From Caulobacter flavus (GTDB lineage Bacteria; Pseudomonadota; Alphaproteobacteria; Caulobacterales; Caulobacteraceae): a DNA stretch of 64,000 nucleotides. The stretch covers positions 4,004,001 to 4,068,000 of the forward strand of contig NZ_CP026100.1 of NCBI RefSeq assembly GCF_003722335.1, written 5' to 3'. The position numbers and the translations under genes are program-made. This document shows positions 49,337 through 60,775 of the stretch, one piece after another; the first letter of the stretch is position 1; the number at the start of each line of letters is the position of its first letter. The notes below the pieces were generated by a model, which saw only the letters and a list, made by a program, of their open reading frames with translations, was not told where the DNA came from and ran no database searches.

Positions 49337-51576
49337 GTCATCTCCTCTACGCCGTTGGCAGTCGGCGCCGCGGCGAGCCGCGCCGACACCGGAAACTTCA
49401 GGACGACGCGCGCGCCGGCATGGCCGTGCGCGTCGGTGAGGACCAGCTCGCCGCCGTGGTCCTCCATGATCCGCTTGACGATGGCCAGGCCCAGGCCCGT
49501 CCCCTTCTCGCGGGTGGTCACATAGGGTTCGGCCAGCCGGTCGCGATCCTTCGCGGGCAGGCCGACGCCGTTGTCCTCGACGATGATGCACAGGGCTTCG
49601 TCGTCGGCGACCAGGGTCGCGTCGATCTGGCCGCGCGGCTCGGGCGTGACGTGGCGCCGCGCGCCGACCGCCTCGCCGGCGTTCTTCAGGATGTTGGTCA
49701 GGGCCTGGCCGACCATCCGCGCGTCGCAATTGACCCAGACCGCGCCGCCCGGCTCGTCGATGACGACATCGGTGTCGGCGTCGACGACGCGCTGGGCGAA
49801 GACGCCTGCGCGCAGCAGTTCGGCCAGGTCGGCCGGCGCGAAGCGGGGCGCGGGCATGCGGGCGAAGGCCGAGAACTCGTCGACCATCCGCCCGATGTCG
49901 CCGACCTGGCGGATGATGGTGTCGGTGCAGCGGTCGAAGGTCTCGAGATCGCCGGTGATGTCCTTGCGGTACTTGCGGCGGATGCGCTCGGCCGACAGCT
50001 GGATCGGCGTCAGCGGGTTCTTGATCTCGTGGGCGATGCGGCGGGCGACGTCCTTCCAGGCCGCGTTGCGCTGGGCCGCCATCAGGCGGGTGACGTCGTC
50101 GAAGGTCAGCACCTGGCCCTCGGCGGCGTGGCCGGCGGCGCGGACGCGCAGGCGCAGGGTCTCGCCGCCCCGCACCACGTCGATCTCGACCTCGGCGTCG
50201 GGGCGTCCCTGGCCGATCTCCTCCAGCACCTGGGCGAACTCTGGCGCGGCCTCGACCAGGTCCTGGCCCTCGGCGGCCTCGTCCAGCGCCAGGAGCTCGC
50301 TGGCGCGGCGATTGAGCGCCGAGATGCGACCCACGCCGTCCAGGCTGATCACCCCGGCGCTGACGCCAGACAGCACGGTCTCGATGAACTGGCGGCGCAG
50401 CTCAGCCTCGAGGCTGGCGTCCTTGAGGGCCGCCTGCTGGGTCTGAAGATCCGCCGTCATCATGTTGAAGGCGTTGGACAAGGCGCGGATTTCCTCCGGC
50501 CCGGCCTCGGCGTCGACGCGCGCATCCAGGTCGCCGGCCGACACCCGGCCTGCGGCCTGGACGAGGCCCGAGACCGGCGCCGCGATCGAGTTGGCGGCGG
50601 CGATGCCGACCCAGACGGCGGCGACCAGCACCAGCAGCGCTGTCTCCACGTAGCTGAGGCCGAAGATCGCCTGGATGCGGGCCCGGTTCACGGCGGCGTC
50701 GCGATAGGAGATCAGCGACTCTTCCGACTCGATCAGGTGGGCCAGGATGCCCTTGTCGATCGGCCGGGCGATGTAGAGGTAGCCGTCCGGAAAGCCCTTC
50801 AGCTTGTAGAGCGCCCGGAACAGGTCCTCGGACACGAAGCGCTGGGATGTGATCTCGCCGGTGTCGGTCCAGCGGAAGCTGGACGGCGGCGGGGCCAGGA
50901 ACGGCGGGGCGTCGGCCAGCTCGGCGCGCGCCAGGATCCGGCCGTCGCGGTCGAGGATGTAGGCCGAGGAGAAGCCATTGTCCTCGGCCAGGGTGCGCAG
51001 GAAGTGGCCGAACGCTACGGGGGATTCGGCCATGGCCGGGGCGGCGCTGTTCAGCGTCGCGGCCATCGGCCCCATGTGCTGGCTGATGTAGCTGGTCTGC
51101 TCGGAAACGTAGGAACGCGCCACGGTCGCCGAGTTCTCGACCACCGTCGTCACCCGCTTGCTGAACCAGCCGTCGACGCCGCGATTGACCAACAGCCCAA
51201 AGAACAGCGCCACGATCACCGCCGGCGCCACGGCCGCGACCGAGAACAGGCCCACGAACCGCAGGTGCAGGCGGGCGCCGGCGTCGCTGGAGCGGGCGTC
51301 GATCAAGTCGAGCAGGCGCCAGCCGACGATGGCGGCGACGCAGAGGATCAGGGCGAGGTTAAAGCCCAGCACCACGAGGATGGCGGTGCTGGCCGGCCCG
51401 ATGGGGCCGGTGGTCGGCGGCGAAGAGGCCAGGCCGACGCCAGTGGCCGTCAGGATCGCCGCCAGCACGTAGCCACCGCCCAGGACGTAGCGTGATCTCA
51501 AGAGCTCACGCCACCAGGACCGGCTGAAACGGCGCGGGCGGTCTTCCGATTCCGAAACTGACGGGACGGAACTCAT
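49333..51576 (-). CDS. ntrY: Nitrogen-regulation sensor histidine kinase NtrY
   Basis: A 747-residue membrane kinase. Several N-terminal membrane helices (within about 30-150) frame a periplasmic region, followed by a further helix near 310-330, HAMP, PAS, and HisKA/HATPase domains. Phosphorylated His516 is in [19 protein letters not shown] box ALTNILKNAGEA and G boxes EDNGVGLP and GTGLGLAIVK are intact. It is expected to phosphorylate NtrX, whose gene overlaps its stop. 70 bases separate it from ntrC. Confidence 0.96.
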   Translation of the reverse strand: MSSVPSVSESEDRPRRFSRSWWRELLRSRYVLGGGYVLAAILTATGVGLASSPPTTGPIGPASTAILVVLGFNLALILCVAAIVGWRLLDLIDARSSDAGARLHLRFVGLFSVAAVAPAVIVALFFGLLVNRGVDGWFSKRVTTVVENSATVARSYVSEQTSYISQHMGPMAATLNSAAPAMAESPVAFGHFLRTLAEDNGFSSAYILDRDGRILARAELADAPPFLAPPPSSFRWTDTGEITSQRFVSEDLFRALYKLKGFPDGYLYIARPIDKGILAHLIESEESLISYRDAAVNRARIQAIFGLSYVETALLVLVAAVWVGIAAANSIAAPVSGLVQAAGRVSAGDLDARVDAEAGPEEIRALSNAFNMMTADLQTQQAALKDASLEAELRRQFIETVLSGVSAGVISLDGVGRISALNRRASELLALDEAAEGQDLVEAAPEFAQVLEEIGQGRPDAEVEIDVVRGGETLRLRVRAAGHAAEGQVLTFDDVTRLMAAQRNAAWKDVARRIAHEIKNPLTPIQLSAERIRRKYRKDITGDLETFDRCTDTIIRQVGDIGRMVDEFSAFARMPAPRFAPADLAELLRAGVFAQRVVDADTDVVIDEPGGAVWVNCDARMVGQALTNILKNAGEAVGARRHVTPEPRGQIDATLVADDEALCIIVEDNGVGLPAKDRDRLAEPYVTTREKGTGLGLAIVKRIMEDHGGELVLTDAHGHAGARVVLKFPVSARLAAAPTANGVEEMT

Positions 51577-51646
51577 CGATGCGAGTTTAGGGCGGGGTGT
51601 GCCCTAAACTCAACACCGATGTGCTGAAAAAGCGTCAGCGCCGGTT

Positions 51647-53068
<1,422 letters not shown>

Positions 53069-53072
53069 GTAC

Positions 53073-54188
53073 TCACGCGTCTCCCAAGGAAGGCTCAGGC
53101 GCCACGGGCAGCAACACGCGGAACACGGTGCGGCCGGGCTCGGATTCGAAATCGATCAGGCCCCCGTGGGCCGTCACGAGCTTGGTGACCAGGGCCAGGC
53201 CAAGGCCGGTGCCGTTGGCCTTGGTGGTCACGAAGGGCTGGAACAGGTGCTCGCGCAGGCTCTGCGGAACGCCAGGGCCGTTGTCCTGCACCCGGATCTC
53301 GATCGGGGCGCTGGACGCCGACTTGCCGTCGGCGCCGCGCACCCGGACGCCCGGGCGCCAGGCGGTGTGGATGGTCAGCTCGCCCTGTCCGTCGCCGCGC
53401 ATGTGGGCGGCCTCGGAGGCGTTCTTCACAAGGTTCAGGAAGATCTGGATCAGCTGGTCCTCGTCGCCCCAGACCGGCGGCAGCGAGGGATCGTAGTGGT
53501 CGCGCAGATACAGGCCGTCGGCGACGCCGTTGGCGACCAGGGCGCGCACGCGGTCCAGCACCTGGTGGATGTTGACCGCCTCGCGCGGGGTCGGCGCCTG
53601 CTCGGAGAACGCCTCCATGCGATCGACGAGGCGACGGATGCGGTCGGTCTCGTCGACGATCAGCTGGGCCAGCGGCTGATCGGCGGCGCTGGCGCCGGTC
53701 TTCAGCAACTGGGCCGCGCCGCGGATGCCGGCCAGCGGGTTCTTGATCTCGTGGGCCAGCATGCGGCCAAGGCCGACCACCGAGCGCAGGCCGGCCTGGT
53801 CGGCGCCGCGCTCGACGCCCAGCGCGCCCTTGACGTGCAGGGTCAGCAGCACCGAGCCGTCGCCAAGGGGCACGGCCGCGCCGTCGGCCTCGAACGGCGG
53901 CTGGCCGAACAGATTGACCTCTACGCCGTGCTCGCGGACCAGCGCGCCTTCGAACACGGCTCGGTCCATCAGCGAGACGAGCACCGAGCCCGGCGGCAGG
54001 GCCGCGCGGAAGCGGCCGCGCGCCAGCAGCGACAGGCCGTGCCCAAACAATGCCTCGGCCGACTCGTTGACGGCCACCAGGCCGCCCTCGCGGTCGACCA
54101 CCAGGGCAGGTTCGGGGCTGAGCTCGAAGGCGGAGGCCTTGAGGGCGTCCAACGCGGAGCCAGAGAGGATGCGGGCGCGGTCGGTCAT
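53073..54188 (-). CDS. ntrB: Nitrogen-regulation sensor histidine kinase NtrB (GlnL)
   Basis: A 371-residue soluble kinase/phosphatase acting on NtrC, normally controlled by PII. N-terminal PAS domain (about 20-125), then HisKA with His146 in [20 protein letters not shown] and HATPase with N box [19 protein letters not shown] and [12 protein letters not shown] overlaps the dusB stop (ATGA), so it is part of the dusB-ntrB-ntrC transcript. Confidence 0.96.
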   Translation of the reverse strand: MTDRARILSGSALDALKASAFELSPEPALVVDREGGLVAVNESAEALFGHGLSLLARGRFRAALPPGSVLVSLMDRAVFEGALVREHGVEVNLFGQPPFEADGAAVPLGDGSVLLTLHVKGALGVERGADQAGLRSVVGLGRMLAHEIKNPLAGIRGAAQLLKTGASAADQPLAQLIVDETDRIRRLVDRMEAFSEQAPTPREAVNIHQVLDRVRALVANGVADGLYLRDHYDPSLPPVWGDEDQLIQIFLNLVKNASEAAHMRGDGQGELTIHTAWRPGVRVRGADGKSASSAPIEIRVQDNGPGVPQSLREHLFQPFVTTKANGTGLGLALVTKLVTAHGGLIDFESEPGRTVFRVLLPVAPEPSLGDA

Positions 54189-55192
54189 GCGGCGATCCTC
54201 CCGCCAGCGAGCCACAGATCGGCCAGGGCGATTTCCAGGGCGGCCGGATCGTCGATCCGGCACAGGGCGGCGCGCGCGGCGCGGCGCGCCTCGGCGGTCT
54301 CGGGCCAGGGCGCGGCCTCGATGTACGAAGCCAGGTGCTTGCGGAACATCTTCAGCCCCTGGCGCTCGCCGTAGAACGACAAGCTGCGGCGGAAATGGGT
54401 GAGCGCGATGGCCAGGCGCTCCTCGGCCTGCGGCTCGACGAAGTCACGACCGTCCAGCGCGGCTTCGATGGCCTGGGCGATCCAGGGACGGCCATAGACG
54501 CCCCGTCCGATCATGACGCCGTCGGCGCCGGATTGCTCCAGCGCCCTGCGAGCGCTGTCGGCGTCGACGATGTCGCCATTGACCAGCACCGGCACCGAGA
54601 CGGCCCGCTTGACCGGCGCGACGGCGGCCCAGTCGGCCTCGCCCTTGTAGAACTGGCAGCGGGTGCGGCCGTGGACCGTGATGGCGCGGGCTCCGGCGGC
54701 TTCGGCGCGAGCGGCGATCTCGGGCGCATTGCGGCTGGCGTCGTCCCAGCCCAGGCGCATCTTGACCGTGACGGGCACGTCGACGGCCTGGACGGCGGCG
54801 GCGACCAGGGCCTCGGCCAGGTCGGGCTCGCGCATCAGGGCAGACCCCGAAGCGGCGCCGGCGGTGACTTCCTTGGCGGGGCAGCCGAAGTTGAGGTCGA
54901 TGATCTCGGCCCCGGCCTCGGCCGCCAGGCGGGCGCCCTGCGCCATGAACGCCGGATCGCGGCCGACGAGCTGTACGACCATAAGCGGCAGGCCTTCGCC
55001 GACGGCCGCGCGGCGGACGACGTCGGGCCGACCCTTCGCGAATTCCGCGCAGGCGACCATTTCGGTGGCCACGTATGATGCGCCGAGGCGCGTGGCCGTT
55101 TCTCTGAACGGGAGGTCGGACACGCCTGTCATCGGCGCAATCCATACCCGCCCGGGCACCGTGACGGCGCCGACTGCGAGCTGCTTGCTCAT
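54185..55192 (-). CDS. dusB: tRNA-dihydrouridine synthase DusB
   Basis: A 335-residue FMN enzyme (NifR3 family) that reduces uridine to dihydrouridine in the tRNA D-loop. TIM-barrel motifs: [12 protein letters not shown], the catalytic Cys in [37 protein letters not shown] and NGDI. It heads the ntr operon, the classic nifR3-ntrBC arrangement, and overlaps ntrB by four bases. Confidence 0.96.
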   Translation of the reverse strand: MSKQLAVGAVTVPGRVWIAPMTGVSDLPFRETATRLGASYVATEMVACAEFAKGRPDVVRRAAVGEGLPLMVVQLVGRDPAFMAQGARLAAEAGAEIIDLNFGCPAKEVTAGAASGSALMREPDLAEALVAAAVQAVDVPVTVKMRLGWDDASRNAPEIAARAEAAGARAITVHGRTRCQFYKGEADWAAVAPVKRAVSVPVLVNGDIVDADSARRALEQSGADGVMIGRGVYGRPWIAQAIEAALDGRDFVEPQAEERLAIALTHFRRSLSFYGERQGLKMFRKHLASYIEAAPWPETAEARRAARAALCRIDDPAALEIALADLWLAGGRIAA

Positions 55193-55223
55193 TTTATGAT
55201 CATCCCCACCGCTGTGTTTTTAG

Positions 55224-55234
55224 GCACATTGTGC
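55224..55234. promoter_or_regulatory. Palindromic site in the dusB-ntr promoter region
   Basis: GCACATTGTGC is a perfect odd palindrome 31 bases upstream of dusB. It resembles a shortened NtrC-type site (GCAC with GTGC), which would fit autoregulation, but the spacing (3 rather than 5) is off. Confidence 0.3.
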
Positions 55235-55259
55235 AGCGCAGTAAAGCCCTCCGTTGGCT

Positions 55260-55269
55260 GGACATGTCC
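55260..55269. promoter_or_regulatory. Perfect 10-base palindrome before ispDF
   Basis: GGACATGTCC, 24 bases before the ispDF start codon. No regulator is assigned. Confidence 0.25.
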
Positions 55270-55292
55270 GACGACAACGTTAGACACGGGCC

Positions 55293-56441
55293 ATGACCTT
55301 CTCAGCCGTCATCGTCGCCGCGGGCAGCGGCACCAGGGCCGGACCCGGCCAGGCCAAGCAGTGGCGGGATCTGGCGGGGAAACCCGTGCTGCGCTGGTCG
55401 GTCGAGGTCCTGCTGGCGTCCGGGGCCGCTGATCTCGCAATCGTGACCGACCCGAGCATGCAGGACATGCTGGGCGAAACCTTGGCCGGCCTCGACGGCT
55501 GGCGCTTCGCCCCGGGCGGCGCCACCCGCGCGCTGTCGGTTCGGTCGGGCCTGGCCGCCCTCGCCCATCGCCCGTCGGACGAGCCGGTGCTGGTGCACGA
55601 CGCCGCCCGCCCCTTCCTGACCAAGGCCGTTGTGGATGGCGTGCTGGCCGCGCTGGACGGCGCCGACGGCGTTGTCCCTGCCCTGCCCGTGGCCGACACC
55701 CTCAAGCGCGGCGGCGAGTCGGGGGCGACCACGACCTCTCGCGACGGCCTCTGGCGCGCCCAGACCCCGCAGGCCTTCCGTCGCGATCGCCTGCTGGCCG
55801 CCTACGCCGCCTGGAGCGGCGACAGCGAGCCGACCGACGACGCCCAGGTGGTCGAGGCCGACGGCGGCAAGGTCGCCATTTCGGCTGGAGACCCGCTGCT
55901 GACCAAACTGACCTATCCGGAGGACTTCGCCATGGCCGAACGGCTGGCGGGCGGCGCCCGCATCACCCGCATCGGCCAGGGCTTCGACGCCCACCGCTGG
56001 GGGCCGGGCGAGTCGGTCTGGCTGTGCGGCGTCGAGATCGCCCACGACGAGACCCTGATCGGCCATTCGGACGCCGACGCCGGCCTCCATGCCCTGACCG
56101 ACGCGGTGCTGGGGGCCATCGGCGACGGCGACATTGGCGACCACTTCCCGCCGACCGACCCGCAGTGGAAGGGCGCGGCCTCGGACAAGTTCCTGATCCA
56201 CGCCGTCGATCTGGTGCGCAAGCGCGGCGGCCGGCTGATCAACGTGGACGTCACGCTGATCTGCGAACGCCCCAAGATCAAGCCGCACCGCGAGGCCATG
56301 CGCCAGCGCCTGGCCGAGATCCTCGACCTGCCGCTCGACCGCGTCAGCGTGAAGGCGACCACGACCGAGAAGATGGGTTTCACCGGCCGCGGCGAAGGCC
56401 TGGCCGCCCAGGCGGTGGCGACGGTGGAGACGCCGCTCTAG
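55293..56441 (+). CDS. ispDF: Bifunctional IspD/IspF isoprenoid enzyme
   Basis: A 382-residue fusion of two non-mevalonate pathway enzymes. The N-terminal IspD domain (1-about 220) opens FSAVIVAAGSGTRAGPGQAKQW and makes CDP-methylerythritol; the C-terminal IspF domain (about 224-382) has the Zn ligands in GQGFDAHRWG and GHSDADAGLHALTDAVLGA and the conserved TTTEKMGFTGRGEG. The intervening IspE acts in trans. The fusion is common in alphaproteobacteria. Divergent from dusB. Confidence 0.98.
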   Translation: MTFSAVIVAAGSGTRAGPGQAKQWRDLAGKPVLRWSVEVLLASGAADLAIVTDPSMQDMLGETLAGLDGWRFAPGGATRALSVRSGLAALAHRPSDEPVLVHDAARPFLTKAVVDGVLAALDGADGVVPALPVADTLKRGGESGATTTSRDGLWRAQTPQAFRRDRLLAAYAAWSGDSEPTDDAQVVEADGGKVAISAGDPLLTKLTYPEDFAMAERLAGGARITRIGQGFDAHRWGPGESVWLCGVEIAHDETLIGHSDADAGLHALTDAVLGAIGDGDIGDHFPPTDPQWKGAASDKFLIHAVDLVRKRGGRLINVDVTLICERPKIKPHREAMRQRLAEILDLPLDRVSVKATTTEKMGFTGRGEGLAAQAVATVETPL

Positions 56442-56464
56442 TCTGAAGTCAAAGGAGTCGCGGC

Positions 56465-56959
56465 ATGTTTCCCATCGAGATCGAAACCCTGGCCCGGCTG
56501 CTGATCGACGAGGCGCGCGAAAAGAAGCTGCGCCTGGCGACGGTGGAAAGCTGCACTGGCGGCCTCGTGGCCGGCTCGATCTGCGCGATCTCCGGCGCTT
56601 CCGACGTGTTCGAGCGCGGCTTCGTCACCTACACCAACCGCGCCAAGAGCGAGATGGTCGGCGTGCCGGGCGACCTGATCGCCGACAACGGCGCGGTGTC
56701 CGAGCCGGTGGCGCGGATGATGGCCGAGGGCGGCGTCGCCAACAGCAACGCCCATGTGGCCGTGGCCATCACGGGCATCGCCGGCCCCGGCGGCGGCACG
56801 CCGATGAAGCCGGTGGGCACGGTCCACTTCGCCGTGGCGCGCGCCAACCGCTCGGTCGCCCATCGGCACGAACATTTCGAAGGCCTGCCGCGCGAGGCGG
56901 TGCAACTGGCGGCGATCCGCACGGCGCTGGAGATGCTGCGCGAGGCGGTGGCCGACTGA
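56465..56959 (+). CDS. CinA C-terminal-type nicotinamide-mononucleotide amidase
   Basis: A 164-residue stand-alone CinA_C/PncC domain that deamidates NMN in the pyridine nucleotide cycle. The nucleophile region is TVESCTGGLVAGSI; GFVTYTNRAKSEMVGVP and AITGIAGPGGGTPMKPVGTV complete the signature. TGA overlaps the ATG of the next gene by one base (TGATG). Confidence 0.93.
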   Translation: MFPIEIETLARLLIDEAREKKLRLATVESCTGGLVAGSICAISGASDVFERGFVTYTNRAKSEMVGVPGDLIADNGAVSEPVARMMAEGGVANSNAHVAVAITGIAGPGGGTPMKPVGTVHFAVARANRSVAHRHEHFEGLPREAVQLAAIRTALEMLREAVAD

Positions 56960-58074
56960 TGCCCGACAGCGCGCCTTCCGACTGGCGGCGGTTCGTCGGC
57001 GCGGGCTTCTCGCGCTCGGCCCTGGCCGCGGCCGCGCGGCGCCAGAGCGAACTGCGGCACGCCGTGCGGGTCTCGGCGGCGGTCGTGGCGGCCTACGCCC
57101 TGGCGACCCTTCTACGGCTGCCGCAGGGCTACTGGGCGGTGTTCACGGCGGTGATCGTCGTGCAGTCGAGCCTGGGCGCGACGATCACCGCCTCGATCGA
57201 GCGTTTCATGGGCACGGTGGTCGGCGCCGCGGTCGGGGCCGGCGCGGCCTGGCTGCATACGCGACATCCCGAATGGGGCGGCCTGATCCTGGCGGCCTGC
57301 GCGGCCTCGCTGGCGTTCCTGGCGGCGGTGCGGCCGGCGTTCAAGGTGGCGCCGGTGACGGCGGTGATCATGCTGATCGGCACCACGACGCACATGGACC
57401 CGCTGACGGCCGCGTTCCTGCGGGTGGCCGAGATCACCGTCGGCAGCCTGGTCGGCGTCGCCGCCACCCTGCTGATCTTCCCGGCCCGGGCGCACGAATC
57501 GGTGGTGGAGAGCAGCCAGAAGGCGGCTGGCCTGCTGGCCGACCTGCTGTCGCACTACGCCGCCAAGCTGGAGGCCAAGCCCAGCGAGTTGGATCCCCGC
57601 GGCCACTACGACGACACGCTCAAGGCCCTGGCCAAGCTGCAGACGGCGATGACCGAGGCCGACCGCGAGACCGCCAGCAAGCTTTCCGACCGCTCGGTGT
57701 CGGACGCCCTGCCCCGCACGTTGTGGAGACTGCGCAACGACTGCGTGATGATCGGCCGGGCCCTGCGCGAGCCCCTGCCCGCCCCGGACCTGGCTCCCCC
57801 GACGGCGGCGATGCTGGCGGCCTCGTCGGCCTATCTGCGCGCGGCGGCGCAAAGCCTCTCGGGCGGCGCCAAGCCAGACCGGCTGGCCTTCGCCGAGGGC
57901 CACAAGGCCTTCCAGGACGCCATCGAGGGCATGCGCGACGTCGGCGCGACGCGGGAACTGGCCTTCGACGACGCGGCGCGGACCTTCGGCCTGGTGTTCG
58001 CGGTCGAGAACCTGTTCGCCAACCTCGGAGACTTCGCCGATCGCGTCGAGGAAGCCGCCAGCAAGCGCGATTAG
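56959..58074 (+). CDS. FUSC-family inner-membrane transporter-like protein
   Basis: A 371-residue protein with about six N-terminal membrane helices (residues 35-180; AAYALATLLRLPQGYWAVFTA, TITASIERFMGTVVGAAVGAGAAW) followed by a cytoplasmic helical domain. This matches FUSC/aromatic acid exporter proteins (AaeB/YccS-like), but is half-length. Coupled to the CinA-type gene by a TGATG overlap and converges on the COQ10-like gene with a 4-base overlap. Substrate unknown. Confidence 0.88.
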   Translation: MPDSAPSDWRRFVGAGFSRSALAAAARRQSELRHAVRVSAAVVAAYALATLLRLPQGYWAVFTAVIVVQSSLGATITASIERFMGTVVGAAVGAGAAWLHTRHPEWGGLILAACAASLAFLAAVRPAFKVAPVTAVIMLIGTTTHMDPLTAAFLRVAEITVGSLVGVAATLLIFPARAHESVVESSQKAAGLLADLLSHYAAKLEAKPSELDPRGHYDDTLKALAKLQTAMTEADRETASKLSDRSVSDALPRTLWRLRNDCVMIGRALREPLPAPDLAPPTAAMLAASSAYLRAAAQSLSGGAKPDRLAFAEGHKAFQDAIEGMRDVGATRELAFDDAARTFGLVFAVENLFANLGDFADRVEEAASKRD

Positions 58075-58523
58075 GCCTTGGCTCCGTAAAGCTGCGCCGC
58101 GCGGGCTTCGAAGCAGGCGATCAGCTTGTCGACCGCCCGGTTCATGTTGGCGGCCAGCATCGCGTCGAGCACCTTGGACTTGAAGGCGAAGTCGATGACG
58201 AACTCGATGGCCGTCCCGTCGGGATGGGCCGAGAACCGCCACTGGTTCGACAGCCGCTTGAACGGGCCGTAGAGCAGGCTGACGGTCACGCTCAGGTCCG
58301 AGCGATCCCGGCGAACGCGGGTGGCGAACTTCTCGAGCAGGAACGAGAAGCCGACCTGGGCCTCGGCGTCGAGGCTGCTGACCTCGCCGCTCTCGTGGGC
58401 GTTCCAGGTCCGCATGCCCGTGATCCACGGCACGAAGGAAGGATAGGCCTCGACGTCGCCGACGAGCGCGAAGAGCTGCTCGGGCGCGTAGGGCAGCACC
58501 CGGGTGACGACGTGGCGGTGCAA
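58071..58523 (-). CDS. COQ10-like ubiquinone-binding START-domain protein
   Basis: A 150-residue polyketide-cyclase/START-type protein: YAPEQLFALVGDVEAYPSFVPW and FVIDFAFKSKVLDAML are the diagnostic ends of COQ10/RatA proteins, which bind ubiquinone or its precursors and support respiration. The only start before the conserved domain is TTG at 58523, 5 bases after the lipA stop, so the gene is coupled to lipA. Confidence 0.9.
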   Translation of the reverse strand: MHRHVVTRVLPYAPEQLFALVGDVEAYPSFVPWITGMRTWNAHESGEVSSLDAEAQVGFSFLLEKFATRVRRDRSDLSVTVSLLYGPFKRLSNQWRFSAHPDGTAIEFVIDFAFKSKVLDAMLAANMNRAVDKLIACFEARAAQLYGAKA

Positions 58524-58527
58524 GGGA

Positions 58528-59505
58528 TCAGCCGGCTTTGGCGTCCAGCGCCCGGCGGGCCGCCTGCAGCTTGGCGAAGTCCTCGCCCGCATGGTGCGAC
58601 GAGCGGGTCAGCGGGCTGGACGAAACCATCAGGAAGCCCTTGGCTCGGGCGATCGCCTCGTAGGCCTTGAACTCCTCCGGCGTCACGAACCGGTCGATGG
58701 CCGCATGCTTGCGGGTCGGCTGCAGGTACTGGCCGATGGTGATGAAGTCGACGCCGGCCGAGCGCATGTCGTCCATGACCTGCATGACCTCTTCCTTGGT
58801 TTCGCCCAGGCCGACCATCAGGCCGGACTTGGTGAACTGGGAAGGATCGCGCTCTTTGACCCGCTCGAGCAGGCGCAGGGAGTTGTAGTATCGGGCGCCG
58901 GGGCGGATCTTCAGATAGAGCCGCGGCACGGTCTCGAGGTTGTGGTTGAAGACGTCCGGGCGGGCGTCGATGACCACGTTCTCGGCCCGGTCCTTGCGCA
59001 GGAAGTCGGGCGTCAGGATCTCGATGGTGGTCTTGGGCGCCGCCGCGCGGATGGCCGTGACCACCTCGGCGAAGTGGCGCGCGCCGCCGTCGATCAGGTC
59101 GTCGCGGTCCACCGAGGTGATGACCACGTGGTTGAGGCCCATCTTGGCGACGGCCTCGGCCACGCGGCGCGGCTCGTCGGGATCGAGCTGAGTCGGCAGG
59201 CCCGTGGTGACGTTGCAGAAGGCGCAGGCGCGGGTGCAGATCTCGCCCATGATCATCATGGTCGCGTGCTTCTGGCTCCAGCACTCGCCGATATTGGGGC
59301 AGGCGGCCTCTTCGCAGACCGTGGTCAGCTTGTGCTCGCGCACGATGCCCTTGGTCTCGTTGTACTGGCCCGAGCCCGGGGCGCGAACGCGCAGCCAATC
59401 GGGTTTGCGCAGGACCGGGGTGTCCGGGCGATTCTGCTTTTCGGGGTGGCGGACGGCGCGTTCCTCGGGACCGCGGGCCTTCAGCGTGTCGATCAACGTG
59501 ACCAT
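58528..59505 (-). CDS. lipA: Lipoyl synthase LipA
   Basis: A 325-residue radical SAM enzyme that inserts two sulfurs into octanoyl-protein. Auxiliary cluster Cys lie in [13 protein letters not shown]; the radical SAM CxxxCxxC is CTRACAFC; the C-terminal RSSHHAGE serine motif is intact. Family length. It leads a pair with the COQ10-like gene and is divergent from the hydrolase-fold lipoprotein. Confidence 0.98.
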   Translation of the reverse strand: MVTLIDTLKARGPEERAVRHPEKQNRPDTPVLRKPDWLRVRAPGSGQYNETKGIVREHKLTTVCEEAACPNIGECWSQKHATMMIMGEICTRACAFCNVTTGLPTQLDPDEPRRVAEAVAKMGLNHVVITSVDRDDLIDGGARHFAEVVTAIRAAAPKTTIEILTPDFLRKDRAENVVIDARPDVFNHNLETVPRLYLKIRPGARYYNSLRLLERVKERDPSQFTKSGLMVGLGETKEEVMQVMDDMRSAGVDFITIGQYLQPTRKHAAIDRFVTPEEFKAYEAIARAKGFLMVSSSPLTRSSHHAGEDFAKLQAARRALDAKAG

Positions 59506-59588
59506 GTGGGCCTAGATCGGCCTTCTTGGCCTCCGGATCAAGCTCTCGATCTTGCATGCGGCGCAAAGGCGCGAAATGAGTGGCGCAT

Positions 59589-60632
59589 ATGCGTCGCTTC
59601 GCTCTCGTTCTGCTGCTCGCCCTGCCCCTATTCGCCTGCGGCGAGCAGGGATCGCGCGCGCCGTTCGCCGACAGCCGCGCGCCGCCCGGACTGGAGCGGC
59701 GCTTCCTGCCGCCCGCCGGCTGGGCCTGGGGCTATGTCCAGGTCGGCGAGGACGCGGTGCAGCGCTACGGCGTCTCGGCCCCGCACGGGGCGGCGACCGG
59801 CCAGGTGCTGATCCTGACCGACTACGGCGAGAGCGCCGAGACCTGGTTCGAGACGGCGCGCGACCTCAACGCCAAGGGCGTGGTCGTCTGGATCCTGGAA
59901 CGCCAGGCCCAGGGCGGCTCCGAACGCCTGACCGCCAGGCGCGATCGCGGCCATGTCGAAAGCTACGCCCCCGACGTCACGGCGACCAAGGCCATGGTCA
60001 GGGTCGTGATCCGCCCGGACGGACGGCTGCCGCTGACCGTGCTGGGCCAGGGCCAGGGCGGCCTGGTGGCGCTGCGGGCCGTCGAGGAAGGCCTGATGGT
60101 CGACACGCTGGTGCTGTCGGCCCCGGTCTTCGAGCTGTCCGCCCTGCCCCGTCCCAAGGGTCAGCTGATCGAGGCGGCCCAATGGGCGCGACGGCTGCGG
60201 CTGTCGTCGCGGGCCTGGCCAGGCGCGACCGACTGGCGGCGCGACGGACCGGACGACAGGGCGCTTGGGCTGACAGGCGACGCGACGCGCGGCGCGGTCA
60301 ATCACGCCTGGCAGACGGCCAATCCCGACCTGCGGATGGGCGCGCCGAGCCTGGGGCTCTACGCGGCCTTCTACGAGGTGCTGGACGTCACGGCCCGCGA
60401 CCTTTCCCGGGTGAAGACGCCCGTCGTCCTGCTGGCGGGCGAAGCCGACGCCGTCACGCCCCCCTTCGCCCAGGAGAGCGTCTGCAAGGCCTTGGCCGAT
60501 TGCCGCCAGGTCCGCCTGGCGGGCGGCCGGCACGCCTTGCACCTGGAACGGGATTCGGTGCGGACGCTCTGGCTGGAAGCCGTGCTCGGCGCCATCCGGG
60601 CGGCGGGTCGCCCAGCGCCCGCCACGCCTTGA
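59589..60632 (+). CDS. Alpha/beta-hydrolase-fold lipoprotein without the nucleophile Ser
   Basis: A 347-residue lysophospholipase-like protein. A lipoprotein signal peptide ends in LFAC (Cys17). The fold is clear (LILTDYGESAETWFETARDL, then VVLLAGEADAVTPP with the acid and GGRHALHLE with the His), but the nucleophile elbow reads LGQGQGGLV: the Ser of G-x-S-x-G is Gly155. It may be a non-catalytic binding protein or use another residue. Envelope location, probably outer membrane. Divergent from lipA. Confidence 0.8.
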   Translation: MRRFALVLLLALPLFACGEQGSRAPFADSRAPPGLERRFLPPAGWAWGYVQVGEDAVQRYGVSAPHGAATGQVLILTDYGESAETWFETARDLNAKGVVVWILERQAQGGSERLTARRDRGHVESYAPDVTATKAMVRVVIRPDGRLPLTVLGQGQGGLVALRAVEEGLMVDTLVLSAPVFELSALPRPKGQLIEAAQWARRLRLSSRAWPGATDWRRDGPDDRALGLTGDATRGAVNHAWQTANPDLRMGAPSLGLYAAFYEVLDVTARDLSRVKTPVVLLAGEADAVTPPFAQESVCKALADCRQVRLAGGRHALHLERDSVRTLWLEAVLGAIRAAGRPAPATP

Positions 60633-60692
60633 GCCGCAAGGGCTGGCGCACCACGTGGAGAACGCGGTTCGCTCACGAAACGTGACCGATCT

Positions 60693-60720
60693 TTGCAAAC
60701 TCCCTCGGGGCCGCTAGGGT
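60693..60720 (+). promoter_or_regulatory. Candidate housekeeping promoter
   Basis: TTGCAA (60693-60698) and GCTAGGGT (60713-60720), spacer 14 bases, matching the Caulobacter sigma73 layout. It is 56 bases before the acyl ligase gene. Confidence 0.4.
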
Positions 60721-60775
60721 CCCGTCTCAATCGAACGAGGGCGGAACTACCGTCTTTGTGGGAGGTTTCGCCGGC

